In this document: positions 51,828 through 61,350 of the stretch, piece by piece
Layout: the number at the start of each line of letters is the position of its first letter
How positions within the stretch are numbered: position 1 is the first letter of the stretch
Assembly: GCF_018224885.1 (NCBI RefSeq)
Contig: NZ_JAGTXB010000003.1
Coordinates: 558,001-622,000, forward strand
From: Chitinophaga hostae
GTDB lineage: Bacteria > Bacteroidota > Bacteroidia > Chitinophagales > Chitinophagaceae
DNA length: 64,000 bases
Reading direction: 5' to 3'
Translations under genes and position numbers: made by a program
Notes under the pieces: model-generated
Databases searched by the model: none
What the model was told of the DNA's origin: nothing
The model's input: the letters and a program-made list of their open reading frames with translations, nothing else

Positions 51828-54800
51828 TTATACAGCGTTTTTTTCGGAATATCCCACAGGCTCATCCGCATCGGATTCGCTTTCTCTGACTTCAATGCCT
51901 TTGGCTGCTCGAACCAAATATTCCATTAATAAAAAAGTAAAGGATAATGAGACAAGTATGGGAAACAATTGAAATCTGAGAGCAATAGGTGAAGCAAACA
52001 CACTAAACCCAAAATTCACCGCCCATAAGACCACCACAAGTATCAATCCTCTTTTTAGCTGTGGATAGTGTTTATATCCACGCAAGAAAATAAAACTAGC
52101 CATCAATAACAACAACACCACATTCATCATTCCAGTTAATATTGGAAAAAAATTAAGAATGTTCACCTTAAAATCCTTAAAGTATGTACTAATCTTTTTC
52201 GTTTTGTATCCAAACCATACTTGCGCGATCTCATTAACACTATCGACTCCAGTACTATAATGATCTAAAAATTCAACGGGAGGGGCGTAGTATTTCAAAG
52301 CATTGGGAACTAAATAATATCTAAAATATTCATTTGGATATGCACGAATAAGAAATGAACCATAATCTCCCATCATCGGGGCTACAGTAGCCCATTTCTT
52401 CAATGGAGAAGCTGTTGAATCCCCTTTAAATTTCTTATCCATATAGATAGTTAACGGAGAATTTGGGGCCCACATATAAACAGTACTGGCCAACATTCCT
52501 TCTTGCGGATACTTTCTTATATCCCGAGTTGAATCAAAATAATTTCTAACCAGTTTATCAATTTGAAGGAAACGATAGGGGGTTTTCTTAAGATGCTCCT
52601 TAGAAACATATCTGTAAGCATATAACGCGTTATTCGCCATCTGCCAGCCGCTGAAGGGAGTAAATTGTCGATATCCACTAATCTCCTTATACTTTACACT
52701 TGTAAACTGTATAAACATACCAATTAACAATAGGCTTATCGAAAATCCCACAATGTTCGCCAATATCTTTTTCCTGGTTAACAATAAAGCAACTATACTT
52801 ATGACTGGGTAAAATAATGCATTGTATCTGACAGTAAAAGCAATAAAAAGAACCCATGCATTTACTATAATTAAATTATTAGAAGGTCTGTTCATAATCC
52901 ATAACAGCAGTGTAAACCAAGTCAAACTCAGTGAAAGAAAAACGGCATCGCTTGAAATGTAATTAGCTAAGTACAAAAAAACAGGATTAAACAACATAAA
53001 TCCCCAAAGCAATATTCTGGTCAACCTACCAGGTCTGTAAAAATAGAATATTGTAAATACAAGCGATAAAACACTGGCTTGCAATGCGAGATATTGAAAA
53101 GCCACCATAAAATAATCTGACCTAGTGAAAACGCTTATCAACCGCAAAATTTTGGAATATCCGATAGGATAGGTGTTTATACTGAAATTATGATATGCGG
53201 TCTCTAGATACACATAAGAATCCCCATTTATAAACCCCGCAAAAGGATATAAAAATTTAAAGACAACAAACTGAAGTCCAATTGCAAAAAGAGAAATTAT
53301 TGCTAATATCCTATTTTCTGGATTAAGCCAAACAAAATACCAAAATCCATCATGCTGTGATCTTTTTCCATTCAAGTCAGCTAACTTTTGTGTCTTTTCC
53401 TGCGCATTGGAAAAATCATATTCCCCATTCACTCTCCATATATTATCTTTGGTTTCTATACCATTAGATACATTATCAACAGCTACTATTGAATCCAAAA
53501 TGGAATTGCTCGAAGCTGCCAGCGTATGCTTCCCTTTTTTTCCTATGAGAAAGAGATTTCTAAAATTATCAGTAAAATCCTTTATTTTCATAAAATCATT
53601 ATATTCAACTGAACAAAATGGATAAGCATTTTCAGATCTAATTACAGTTGAGTCAAGTACATTAGCAGTTGTGCCTAATCCGATCTTCTCCAACTCAAAA
53701 ATTGCCTGCTGCGAAATCGCCACATCATTCGTCTTCCAAAAATCGTCTCCCTTGTTGCAGAAAAATTCCATGCCAATCCACACAGTATCTCGATCTTTTA
53801 CGATAAATGGACTCCAGTTATTACATATTCGTATCTTCGCAACTTTAACGTCTTTTTCGTGGATATGTAACCAGGTATCTTTTAGATCCGAAAGCTTCCA
53901 TTCTCCAGTTTTATCATTCCTGATTGACATTCGCTTTAATAAAACATAAACACTAACTAGACTCCTATACTTTAATCGATCAGCAACCTGACTAACATCC
54001 TGCGGCACATATTGCCCCATCAACCGCAAGAGATTCTTCAACGATATAGTTGAAAAAAAATACTTGGCGCTCCAACAACTCGTTTCACCACTCATATTAT
54101 CAATAGTTGAAACAGATACCGCTATCCCAGTCTCGACCGCCGAAACGGACTTTACTTCATGATGTAATAATATCTCTCCACCTAGCTTGATTATCTGCCG
54201 TCCTACCTCTTCCCACAACTGCCCTGATCCGAATTTGGGATAAAGAAAATCCTCCATTTTACCCGGTAGTAAATCAGCTGCGTCGGCCGTCTGAATCCTA
54301 TTTTTGAAAAGGTTTCCTACGGTATATTTCCCGGTTTCCGCAAACAACAGATCCCAGTTTTCATTAGCTAACCATTCAACTGGAATCTCACTACATCTCA
54401 CATCCCAGATCTTCTCAATATAGTCCTTAAAAAAAAGGGTATACGCCTTAGTTCCCACTCTATTGATAATAAAATCCTCCGCACTTTTTTCTGACTTAAT
54501 AGGAAATAATAGTGCTTTGAAATAAGAAAGAAGTACCGACAAAAACCTCACTACTCCGAAATTCCAGATCCACTTTAACGAAAATCGGGTGGGATAACTA
54601 AGAAGACTCCGCAAGAAATAAATATGCGACAAATGCTTCCGACTGAGCATCATTCTATCATCAGCACAGGATTCTATTTTATTACCGTCAGGCTCTCCTT
54701 CCATTACACCATCGGACGAAACCAATATAGATTCATCTTGGCGCTGAATCGGCATAATATCAGTCAACCACTTCGCAACTCTCTCTGTCCCAGAAAGAAA

Positions 54801-55058
54801 AGAATGCCCACCAATATCTATAATATTTCCTTTGTAATTTATTGTTCTTGAAGCCCCTCCAATACAATCCGATTTCTCAAGAATTACTGGTTTAATATTT
54901 GTTCGCTTCAAAAGTTCATAGGCTAAAGCCAATCCAGCTTCTCCTGCTCCTATAATTATAGCTACCTCTTTGATAGCTCCTCCTGAAGTATAATCTTCTG
55001 ATACACTTCCAGAATTATCATTTCCAATATTTGATATGGGATGTTTTGCTTCATCCAT
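51828..55058 (-). CDS. Fusion of FAD-dependent oxidoreductase and GT-C-like membrane protein
   Basis: 1076 residues in one uninterrupted frame. Residues 30-520 are a flavoprotein of the amine-oxidase/protoporphyrinogen-oxidase/UDP-galactopyranose-mutase type. It has [18 protein letters not shown] (dinucleotide motif, Gly37-Gly42), [12 protein letters not shown] and DIGGHSF (83-87), and [11 protein letters not shown] near its end. Residues about 575-1050 are a membrane part with ten or more hydrophobic segments. Its first outside loop carries [16 protein letters not shown] (near 612), the acidic loop placed as in GT-C glycosyltransferases (GT39/GT83-like). Flavoproteins of this type occur in polysaccharide biosynthesis, but I know no described protein with this fusion. 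It is the first gene of the minus-strand series fusion, thioredoxin, peptide, S9 peptidase. Function is unknown. Confidence 0.8.
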   Translation of the reverse strand: MDEAKHPISNIGNDNSGSVSEDYTSGGAIKEVAIIIGAGEAGLALAYELLKRTNIKPVILEKSDCIGGASRTINYKGNIIDIGGHSFLSGTERVAKWLTDIMPIQRQDESILVSSDGVMEGEPDGNKIESCADDRMMLSRKHLSHIYFLRSLLSYPTRFSLKWIWNFGVVRFLSVLLSYFKALLFPIKSEKSAEDFIINRVGTKAYTLFFKDYIEKIWDVRCSEIPVEWLANENWDLLFAETGKYTVGNLFKNRIQTADAADLLPGKMEDFLYPKFGSGQLWEEVGRQIIKLGGEILLHHEVKSVSAVETGIAVSVSTIDNMSGETSCWSAKYFFSTISLKNLLRLMGQYVPQDVSQVADRLKYRSLVSVYVLLKRMSIRNDKTGEWKLSDLKDTWLHIHEKDVKVAKIRICNNWSPFIVKDRDTVWIGMEFFCNKGDDFWKTNDVAISQQAIFELEKIGLGTTANVLDSTVIRSENAYPFCSVEYNDFMKIKDFTDNFRNLFLIGKKGKHTLAASSNSILDSIVAVDNVSNGIETKDNIWRVNGEYDFSNAQEKTQKLADLNGKRSQHDGFWYFVWLNPENRILAIISLFAIGLQFVVFKFLYPFAGFINGDSYVYLETAYHNFSINTYPIGYSKILRLISVFTRSDYFMVAFQYLALQASVLSLVFTIFYFYRPGRLTRILLWGFMLFNPVFLYLANYISSDAVFLSLSLTWFTLLLWIMNRPSNNLIIVNAWVLFIAFTVRYNALFYPVISIVALLLTRKKILANIVGFSISLLLIGMFIQFTSVKYKEISGYRQFTPFSGWQMANNALYAYRYVSKEHLKKTPYRFLQIDKLVRNYFDSTRDIRKYPQEGMLASTVYMWAPNSPLTIYMDKKFKGDSTASPLKKWATVAPMMGDYGSFLIRAYPNEYFRYYLVPNALKYYAPPVEFLDHYSTGVDSVNEIAQVWFGYKTKKISTYFKDFKVNILNFFPILTGMMNVVLLLLMASFIFLRGYKHYPQLKRGLILVVVLWAVNFGFSVFASPIALRFQLFPILVSLSFTFLLMEYLVRAAKGIEVRESESDADEPVGYSEKNAV

Positions 55059-55535
55059 TATGCTGGTTATTTACTTATGATACGAAAAAAAAACACACAA
55101 GTGAAAAATATCGCATCCATTATGAGGCCTAACATCGTACAATATTTACAAATAGGCTAAAAATGGGGGTCAAATTTAACTGCCAGAAGCGTCGAAGCTT
55201 AGCTATGTGATATAAGTTCAACTCAACAACTAAAAAAAATACCCAATTATGTTATATGGAATTAATGTTGACATGGCTTTTTTAATTTTGAGGGTCAAAT
55301 CAATAACAAAGTAGGCAAAAGATAGTAGAGACTTCATAGGTAAACTATCTACCAAATCAGAAGAGTCTCCATATCAATATTCCAAAATTAAATTCATTCA
55401 CTGCAACCTGCACACAGCAAGAGCTATTTTCCCAAAAAACAACATATAGTATCTCAGGAGCGGCAGATAAATAGCCTAACTGCTATATAGTTGCAATCAA
55501 ATGACTGAATTTACGAGCACCGGCAACCCCATTTT
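55059..55535. other. 477-nt AT-rich divergent region
   Basis: It lies between the fusion gene (-) and the receptor gene (+) and must hold both promoters. No gene is seen. A segment at 55161-55191 (AAATGGGGGTCAAATTTAAC and following) and GAGGGTCAAATC near 55293 remind me of the ends of Bacteroidota insertion sequences. There is no transposase and no clear inverted terminal pair. Confidence 0.45.
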
Positions 55536-58208
55536 ATGAAGAGATTTATTGCAATAGCCATTTTGACACTACTGACCCACCACACCTGGTCTCAAATGTC
55601 TACTCGTACCCAAATAAGGGGGCATGTCTACGACAGCGAAACTCATATAAATCTCAGTTCAGCGACAGTTGTCTGCATGTACGCTCATGACTCTACCAAA
55701 ATAACAACGACATTCACAGATGCGAACGGCTACTTCACACTCGACAGTTTAATAAGAACGAACTACATTTTATACATAACATATTTGGGATACCAACCAC
55801 TTCTTTATCCTATGGTAATTTCTGTAAACGAGAAATTTACCCAGACTATAAAAATAGAAATGCAGAAAAAATCGTTAACCTTGACTGAGATAAATATAGT
55901 AAGGCAGAAATCTCCGCTAGTGATCAAAAAAGATTCATTAGAATTCACTGCTTCTTATTTTAAGCCTAAAGAAAATGACTTAATTGAAGATCTTCTCAAG
56001 AAAATACCCGGCATTGAAATAGAGAGTGATGGTACCATTCGGGTAAATGGGACAGTAGTTAAATCGATTATGATCAATGGGAGACCAGTATTTGATGGAG
56101 AAGAGGTAAAAATTATCAGCCAAAACCTGTTGGCCGACATGATTGAAAAAGTCCAATTAATTAATCAGAAGAAAGAGTCCCAAAATACTGGAATCAAACA
56201 AGAACAAAATGAAAAATCTATAAATCTGGTACTGAAAGAGAACAAGAAAAATATACTAACCGGGCAAATAACAGCAGCGTATGGCTCAGAAGATAGATTT
56301 GGAGCGAAGGTCAATTTGAATAAATTTACTCCAAAAGAACAAATTATATTTTTAGGAACCGGAGATAATACAAATGGCCTGCTAGATGGAAATACTGCGC
56401 AAAACACTGGTATTATTCGCAGATGGAATACAGGATTCAACTATAGCAACAATAAAAACAACAAAATAGGATTTAATACAAATTACATTATGGACAACAG
56501 TCTAAAAAATGACAATCTAAATGCAGTACGTCAAACCTTTCTAAATGATTCTACGTATTTCTATAATCAAAAAAATGAAATCACAATAAATTCAATGGGG
56601 AATAGAATTCATAGCCAATTGGAGTACAAAATTGATTCTCTACAGAAAATAACATTTCTCAGCCAACTAGGATACTACTCAAGCCACACACAACTAAATA
56701 ACAGCTATAAATCTCAAACCGATCAATCCCAAATACTAAATCAAGGGATGATTGAAAACAAAAAAAAATATGAACGAAATAGTCTTTCCTTCAATATAAT
56801 TTATGACAAAAAGTTCAAAAAATTTGGCAGAACATTAAGTGCAGCGATAGGATATGGAAAATCTGCAGTTTACGAAACGGAATTCAATATATCCTACAAT
56901 CATTTTCCGCAAACCAATGGAGAATTCACAATTGATACAATCAACCTAAATAACCTCAAATCCGGAAAAAGCAGACAACTATTTATGACTATCACTTACC
57001 TAGAACCAATATCAAAAACAGATTTTCTTCAATTTACTTTTGCCGAAGACCATAACGATCAACGTAACACGAAATTTAGCCATAGCTATAACAATGAAAC
57101 AAAATTGTACGATATTCTGAATGACAGCCTAAGTAATAATCTTAAGTACTATGGGTTTCAACGACTAGCAAAAATGGGATGGACCAAACAGAAAGGGAAA
57201 ATAGAAATTTCGTTTTCTTTAGCCGCTTTCACATCAAAAAATAACAATCTAGATTACAAATCTAATAACAATACTAGAATCGATGCATCAGGCATCTTGC
57301 CCAATTTGATCTTTAACTATACTTTCAGCAACGGCAAAGATATTAGCTTCCTATACATGAGGAACATAAGGCTTCCTGAAATAAGTGAATTACAACCAAT
57401 AATAGACAATAGCAACCCATTGTTCATGAGCATAGGTAACCCGGACTTAAAACCTTCCAGTTCCGAAACCTTCAATTTCTCCTATAAATCCTTGAATGCT
57501 ACAAACTTGAGATTCTTATCGGTGTCAGCCAACGGCTCATTTACTACCGATCAAATCGTCACCGGGACTTGGTTGGATTCTCTTGGACGGCAGATTAGCA
57601 AACCACTAAACATTAGCGGAGCCTACAACTTTGGCATCGATATTGAAAACAGCATTCCGTTAAAAAGCTCGTTTGGAATAGTAAGATTGAACACAAATGC
57701 AACTTATAGCAAAGAATTGAATTCTTCAAACGGAACCAAAGGATCCTATAAGAATCTAATTATTAACCAATCTTTTGGATACAGCTACACTTATGAGAAA
57801 ACTCTTGACTGCTACTTTTCTGGAAATATTAATTATAGTAATGTACGTTATTCAAGCGAAGATTTAGAAGACAATTCAATACTTAAATATACTTTCCGTT
57901 TGGAAAACAGTTTAAATCTCCATCATGGCATCTCTTTCACGGCTACAGCTTCTTACAACTGGGTGGACGGAAACATGCTCGGATATAATCCAAAAAGTCT
58001 AATAATAAATGCCTCAGTTTCAAAGAGCCTCTTTTCTCATAAACAAGGACTCATTAAATTACAAGTATTTGATCTATTAAATAAGAGCATTAGAATTAAT
58101 AGAAATATTGGCGTCAATTACATAGAAAATATGCAAACAAATATCTTGCAACGATTCTTCATCCTTAGATTTTCATACTTCCTTGGTCGAAAATCTTCAC
58201 AGCAATAA
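55536..58208 (+). CDS. Outer-membrane beta-barrel protein, TonB-receptor-like
   Basis: 890 residues with a signal peptide (about 1-19, ending HTWSQ). A carboxypeptidase-regulatory-like domain (about 26-115; IRGHVYDSETHINLSSATVV) is followed by a plug-like domain (about 130-235; DLLKKIPGIEIESDGTIRVN). A long beta-barrel of the OMP_b-brl_3 type follows. The stretch MINGRPVFDGE is typical of this Bacteroidota group, in which the plug is shorter than in SusC and the ligand is rarely known. No STN domain and no SusD neighbour are present. It stands between the fusion gene (divergent) and the second S9 peptidase (convergent, 28 nt), so peptide transport across the outer membrane is one possibility. 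Confidence 0.88.
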   Translation: MKRFIAIAILTLLTHHTWSQMSTRTQIRGHVYDSETHINLSSATVVCMYAHDSTKITTTFTDANGYFTLDSLIRTNYILYITYLGYQPLLYPMVISVNEKFTQTIKIEMQKKSLTLTEINIVRQKSPLVIKKDSLEFTASYFKPKENDLIEDLLKKIPGIEIESDGTIRVNGTVVKSIMINGRPVFDGEEVKIISQNLLADMIEKVQLINQKKESQNTGIKQEQNEKSINLVLKENKKNILTGQITAAYGSEDRFGAKVNLNKFTPKEQIIFLGTGDNTNGLLDGNTAQNTGIIRRWNTGFNYSNNKNNKIGFNTNYIMDNSLKNDNLNAVRQTFLNDSTYFYNQKNEITINSMGNRIHSQLEYKIDSLQKITFLSQLGYYSSHTQLNNSYKSQTDQSQILNQGMIENKKKYERNSLSFNIIYDKKFKKFGRTLSAAIGYGKSAVYETEFNISYNHFPQTNGEFTIDTINLNNLKSGKSRQLFMTITYLEPISKTDFLQFTFAEDHNDQRNTKFSHSYNNETKLYDILNDSLSNNLKYYGFQRLAKMGWTKQKGKIEISFSLAAFTSKNNNLDYKSNNNTRIDASGILPNLIFNYTFSNGKDISFLYMRNIRLPEISELQPIIDNSNPLFMSIGNPDLKPSSSETFNFSYKSLNATNLRFLSVSANGSFTTDQIVTGTWLDSLGRQISKPLNISGAYNFGIDIENSIPLKSSFGIVRLNTNATYSKELNSSNGTKGSYKNLIINQSFGYSYTYEKTLDCYFSGNINYSNVRYSSEDLEDNSILKYTFRLENSLNLHHGISFTATASYNWVDGNMLGYNPKSLIINASVSKSLFSHKQGLIKLQVFDLLNKSIRINRNIGVNYIENMQTNILQRFFILRFSYFLGRKSSQQ

Positions 58209-58236
58209 ACCAAAAGAACAACCGTACAACTACCAA

Positions 58237-60957
58237 CTACTGCTCCAATAGCCCCTTCCCTGGTGTAATAATATCTTTATCCAATCTTAAACCATCCGCG
58301 ACACTTCTCAATGCGGCAGCTCCTCCTCTCGTCATCCAAATCGGGGCAGGAGCATCTTTCAAATAGTGATCAAAAAATTGCGTCAATCGAATACCAAAAT
58401 CCTTAGCAGAGTTACCAAACACCCCATGACTTCCATCTGCATACTCCAACAACCACGATTTTTTCCCCAAGCGCCTCAATGCAGTAAAAAATTCAATTGC
58501 TTGAGAAAAAGGACAAATCGGATCGTTAGTAGTGTGCATAAGTAGTAACGGTGTGCTTACCTTGTCCACATTAAATACGGGAGAATTTTGTATATATGAC
58601 TCTGGATTCTGCCATATAGTGCCTCCCATACGACCTTGTCCTCCCATCTCAAAATAGGATTGCAAGCTAACTGCGCCGGCAAAAAGTCCTCCGTAAGCAC
58701 TGACAAGATCAGACATTGAACTCGCAGAATATGCTGCCGCAAATAAGCCCGTGTGAGTTACCAAATAATTAGTTTGAAGGCCCCCAAAACTGCACCCACC
58801 AATACCCATTCTGTTCTTATTGACGAATGGCAAAGCAGATAAAAATTTTGCAGCTGAAACCACAGAATTAAATGTGCCCTGCATGGGGTTTCCAATAGTA
58901 AAATTAATGTCCGGTGCAAAGACCAAATAGCCATTACTAACAAAAGTTGGTATATTAATATTGCAACCATCCGAAATATCCTCCGGCGAAAGATATACAT
59001 TCAGCCCGAAAGATTTTTTTTCGTAATAGTGTACAATAACAGGATACTTTTTCCGCGAATCAAAATTCTCCGGCTTGTAAAGTAGCCCCTGGAAGGACTC
59101 ACCGTTCTCGTTTTTCCAAGTATATAGATTTGCAGTAATCCAATTATACTCTTTCTCCGGAGTTATACTACTAAGTGGTGAAAAATTCTTAAAATCCTGC
59201 GTAAAAAAATAGTTAGGAGACTCCGTAACGCTCATCCGCCTTACCACGTAACCATTACCCGATCTTGCTCTAAGCGGATAGGAAATACAGGAGTATGGCA
59301 CATAAGGATTATCAACTAGCTGATATAAATAGTTTCCCATTGTCAACTTCTCAGGGTCTCCATTACTGTAGATATCCATCTTAAAGAAGCCATTCTGCTT
59401 GCTCTCTAAACTAAGGGCGTTCAATACTACTGACTCTCCATCTCCAAGCTGTATCGATTCGGCATATTCTGACAGACCTAGATAAAATATTATATTATGT
59501 CTATTCCCATATCCATTTGTAATATTCCTCGGTAGTTTTCGACCAGATGGATCAACAAGCCAAATATCAAATTTGTCATAAATTAAAACAGCCTTATCAT
59601 TCGCCAACCATGCAGCAACCCCCCTTGGCCTAGGAGCTTGATCCTCCCAGTAGGTAGATATAAATGAAACATGAAGATCTGTTGTAAGAGAGTGGCTAAT
59701 TCCTTGTTCTATATCATAACTAAAGTATTTTCCAGTCTCAATATCGTAATAGATAAGAAATCTTCCACCAGGGGATAGCCACACTGTATTCTTTCCATCT
59801 ATCGCCATCTTAATATCCCTATTTGATTCCAACAGCCTAATCAAATAAGTTCTTTGCGCTGAATCATTCCAGTTAAGCTCCCCACGATCGGCTCCACCAA
59901 AGTGGGCAACGAGAAACACATCCCTGTCAGCATTCGTACCTAATATCACTTCATTGCTATTGATAATCTGTCTAACATTACGGCTTTGAATATTAACTAC
60001 CGAAGAATAAACATGTTCATTTCCTGCTTCCTTATTTTCTTGAGGTGGCAGTTTGGCATCAAGATAGCTCCAAACACTAACGCTTGAAGCTTTCACTCTT
60101 TCCATCATATCAACCTTCACTTCTCTGACTGTAAAAAACAGGTGCTTACCATTACTACTAAATGACTGAATATCGTTGATGCTTTGATGCCTTTCAGTCA
60201 ACAAAGCAGAATCATTAACTATTTCATGTGACCTATTTGATAAGCAATCGTAAATCCAGATTGATTTTCTGTCATGATTTGAAACAATAAACGCAAGTTT
60301 CTCTGCACTTTCAGTTAAGGTAACTTTCGGTATACCCTCCCCCACCCAGATATCAGTTGTTGATCTGTTGGCTAAATCTATTTTTCTCAGTGTATGTCTC
60401 AGCTTCCCTTCAATTTTCTCTTTGACATCAAGCATTAGCGACTCACCATGCTTACTAAATGCAAAACTATTCACTGCTGAATAAACACTACTTTCACCTG
60501 TCCAAAGGTTAAACAATGTAATCCTTCCATCTTTTGTATCTTTATAAACTATCCACTCCCCATTTTTTCCGGAAGGCAAATAGAACGACTCCACCATTGG
60601 AATACGATCGACATGAGAAGTACCCAATCTAAGCATTTCCAACGTATCATTGGCTGCTATAAAAACTGCGGTTCGGCTATCTGCTGTAAATTGAATATTT
60701 CGAATATCTATTACTCCAGTCTCCCAATCCCCATTGACGGCTTTCAATACCGAAGTACAACTACCTAAAGGAAGATTATTAACCAGGTAAGAAACAAAAT
60801 TTCCGTCATTGGTTATATTGATATCGCTCACAAATTTCCATCGGTTATAGGCGGTGGAATCAATAGTCGGCTTACTCTTGGTCAAATAATAAGCATCTTG
60901 ACAGAAAACAAGAGAAAAAGTAAACAAAGCAGACAATAAGCAACAGAAAAATCTCAT
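58237..60957 (-). CDS. S9-family exported peptidase 2, paralogue of the 48005 gene
   Basis: 906 residues from ATG 60957, where the signal peptide MRFFCCLLSALFTFSLVFCQ begins; the frame is open to 60981. A long beta-propeller part (about 40-620) precedes the hydrolase domain. The triad is Ser723 in GIGGCSFGGLQ, Asp812 in TTNDPICPF and His844 in YADGSHGVFG. Long stretches are shared with the other S9 protein: NGYG-x-x-HNI, YKPENFDS-x-KKYPVI, GNPMQG. It has an extra C-terminal tail of about 30 residues. Both enzymes are expected in the periplasm or at the surface and would cut peptides. Such peptidases flank Sus-like loci for peptide use in this group, and an STN-SusC gene follows divergently. 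Confidence 0.9.
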   Translation of the reverse strand: MRFFCCLLSALFTFSLVFCQDAYYLTKSKPTIDSTAYNRWKFVSDINITNDGNFVSYLVNNLPLGSCTSVLKAVNGDWETGVIDIRNIQFTADSRTAVFIAANDTLEMLRLGTSHVDRIPMVESFYLPSGKNGEWIVYKDTKDGRITLFNLWTGESSVYSAVNSFAFSKHGESLMLDVKEKIEGKLRHTLRKIDLANRSTTDIWVGEGIPKVTLTESAEKLAFIVSNHDRKSIWIYDCLSNRSHEIVNDSALLTERHQSINDIQSFSSNGKHLFFTVREVKVDMMERVKASSVSVWSYLDAKLPPQENKEAGNEHVYSSVVNIQSRNVRQIINSNEVILGTNADRDVFLVAHFGGADRGELNWNDSAQRTYLIRLLESNRDIKMAIDGKNTVWLSPGGRFLIYYDIETGKYFSYDIEQGISHSLTTDLHVSFISTYWEDQAPRPRGVAAWLANDKAVLIYDKFDIWLVDPSGRKLPRNITNGYGNRHNIIFYLGLSEYAESIQLGDGESVVLNALSLESKQNGFFKMDIYSNGDPEKLTMGNYLYQLVDNPYVPYSCISYPLRARSGNGYVVRRMSVTESPNYFFTQDFKNFSPLSSITPEKEYNWITANLYTWKNENGESFQGLLYKPENFDSRKKYPVIVHYYEKKSFGLNVYLSPEDISDGCNINIPTFVSNGYLVFAPDINFTIGNPMQGTFNSVVSAAKFLSALPFVNKNRMGIGGCSFGGLQTNYLVTHTGLFAAAYSASSMSDLVSAYGGLFAGAVSLQSYFEMGGQGRMGGTIWQNPESYIQNSPVFNVDKVSTPLLLMHTTNDPICPFSQAIEFFTALRRLGKKSWLLEYADGSHGVFGNSAKDFGIRLTQFFDHYLKDAPAPIWMTRGGAAALRSVADGLRLDKDIITPGKGLLEQ

Positions 60958-61350
60958 ATTTCGAAAAGTTAGACGCATCACTACTAAGAAATGTCAAAGG
61001 CCCTAAATATACTACAGACAACTGAAGTTAGTTGACAGTCAATCTTCTCTATAAAGCCAGCATAATATCCAATACCGCAACGCGTTTCGGCGTCCCTGTT
61101 TTCCATCCTAGCAAACTGTCGATCAAGGCGAGGGAACCAAGAACTAACTCACGCTGTATAGTGTTAAAAACCGATTAACAACAATCTAATCAATATACAC
61201 ATATAAACCCAAATAGTACTATTCAGCATACAAATTTCTTGTAAAAAAAGGGACACATTTGAATAGTACTTTTAATTAGACAGCAGTGTACCTAATACAG
61301 GGACCTTAACCGAGTGCCCAAACAATTTATTAATCTCTAATTAAAAAAAT
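60958..61350. other. 393-nt divergent region with repeated AATAGTACT motif
   Basis: It separates the S9 gene (-) from the STN-SusC gene (+). AATAGTACTATT, a perfect 12-nt palindrome, stands at 61212-61223, and GAATAGTACTTTT at 61261-61273, about 49 nt apart; they could be binding sites for a regulator. The left part (61049-61174) holds a decayed coding fragment, listed separately. Confidence 0.5.
61049..61174 (-). pseudogene. 41-codon C-terminal coding fragment
   Basis: On the minus strand, between a TAA at 61177 and a TAG at 61049, one frame encodes protein-like sequence (QRELVLGSLALIDSLLGWKT, then GTPKRVAVLDIMLAL and stop). It has no start codon of its own. It is GC-richer than its surroundings. 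I read it as the 3' remnant of a gene lost when neighbouring DNA was inserted. The family is not recognised. Confidence 0.35.

Noticed and set aside
48005..60957. Lanthipeptide or other classical RiPP cluster
   Set aside because: No lantibiotic dehydratase, cyclase, radical-SAM enzyme or peptidase-containing ABC transporter is present in the window.
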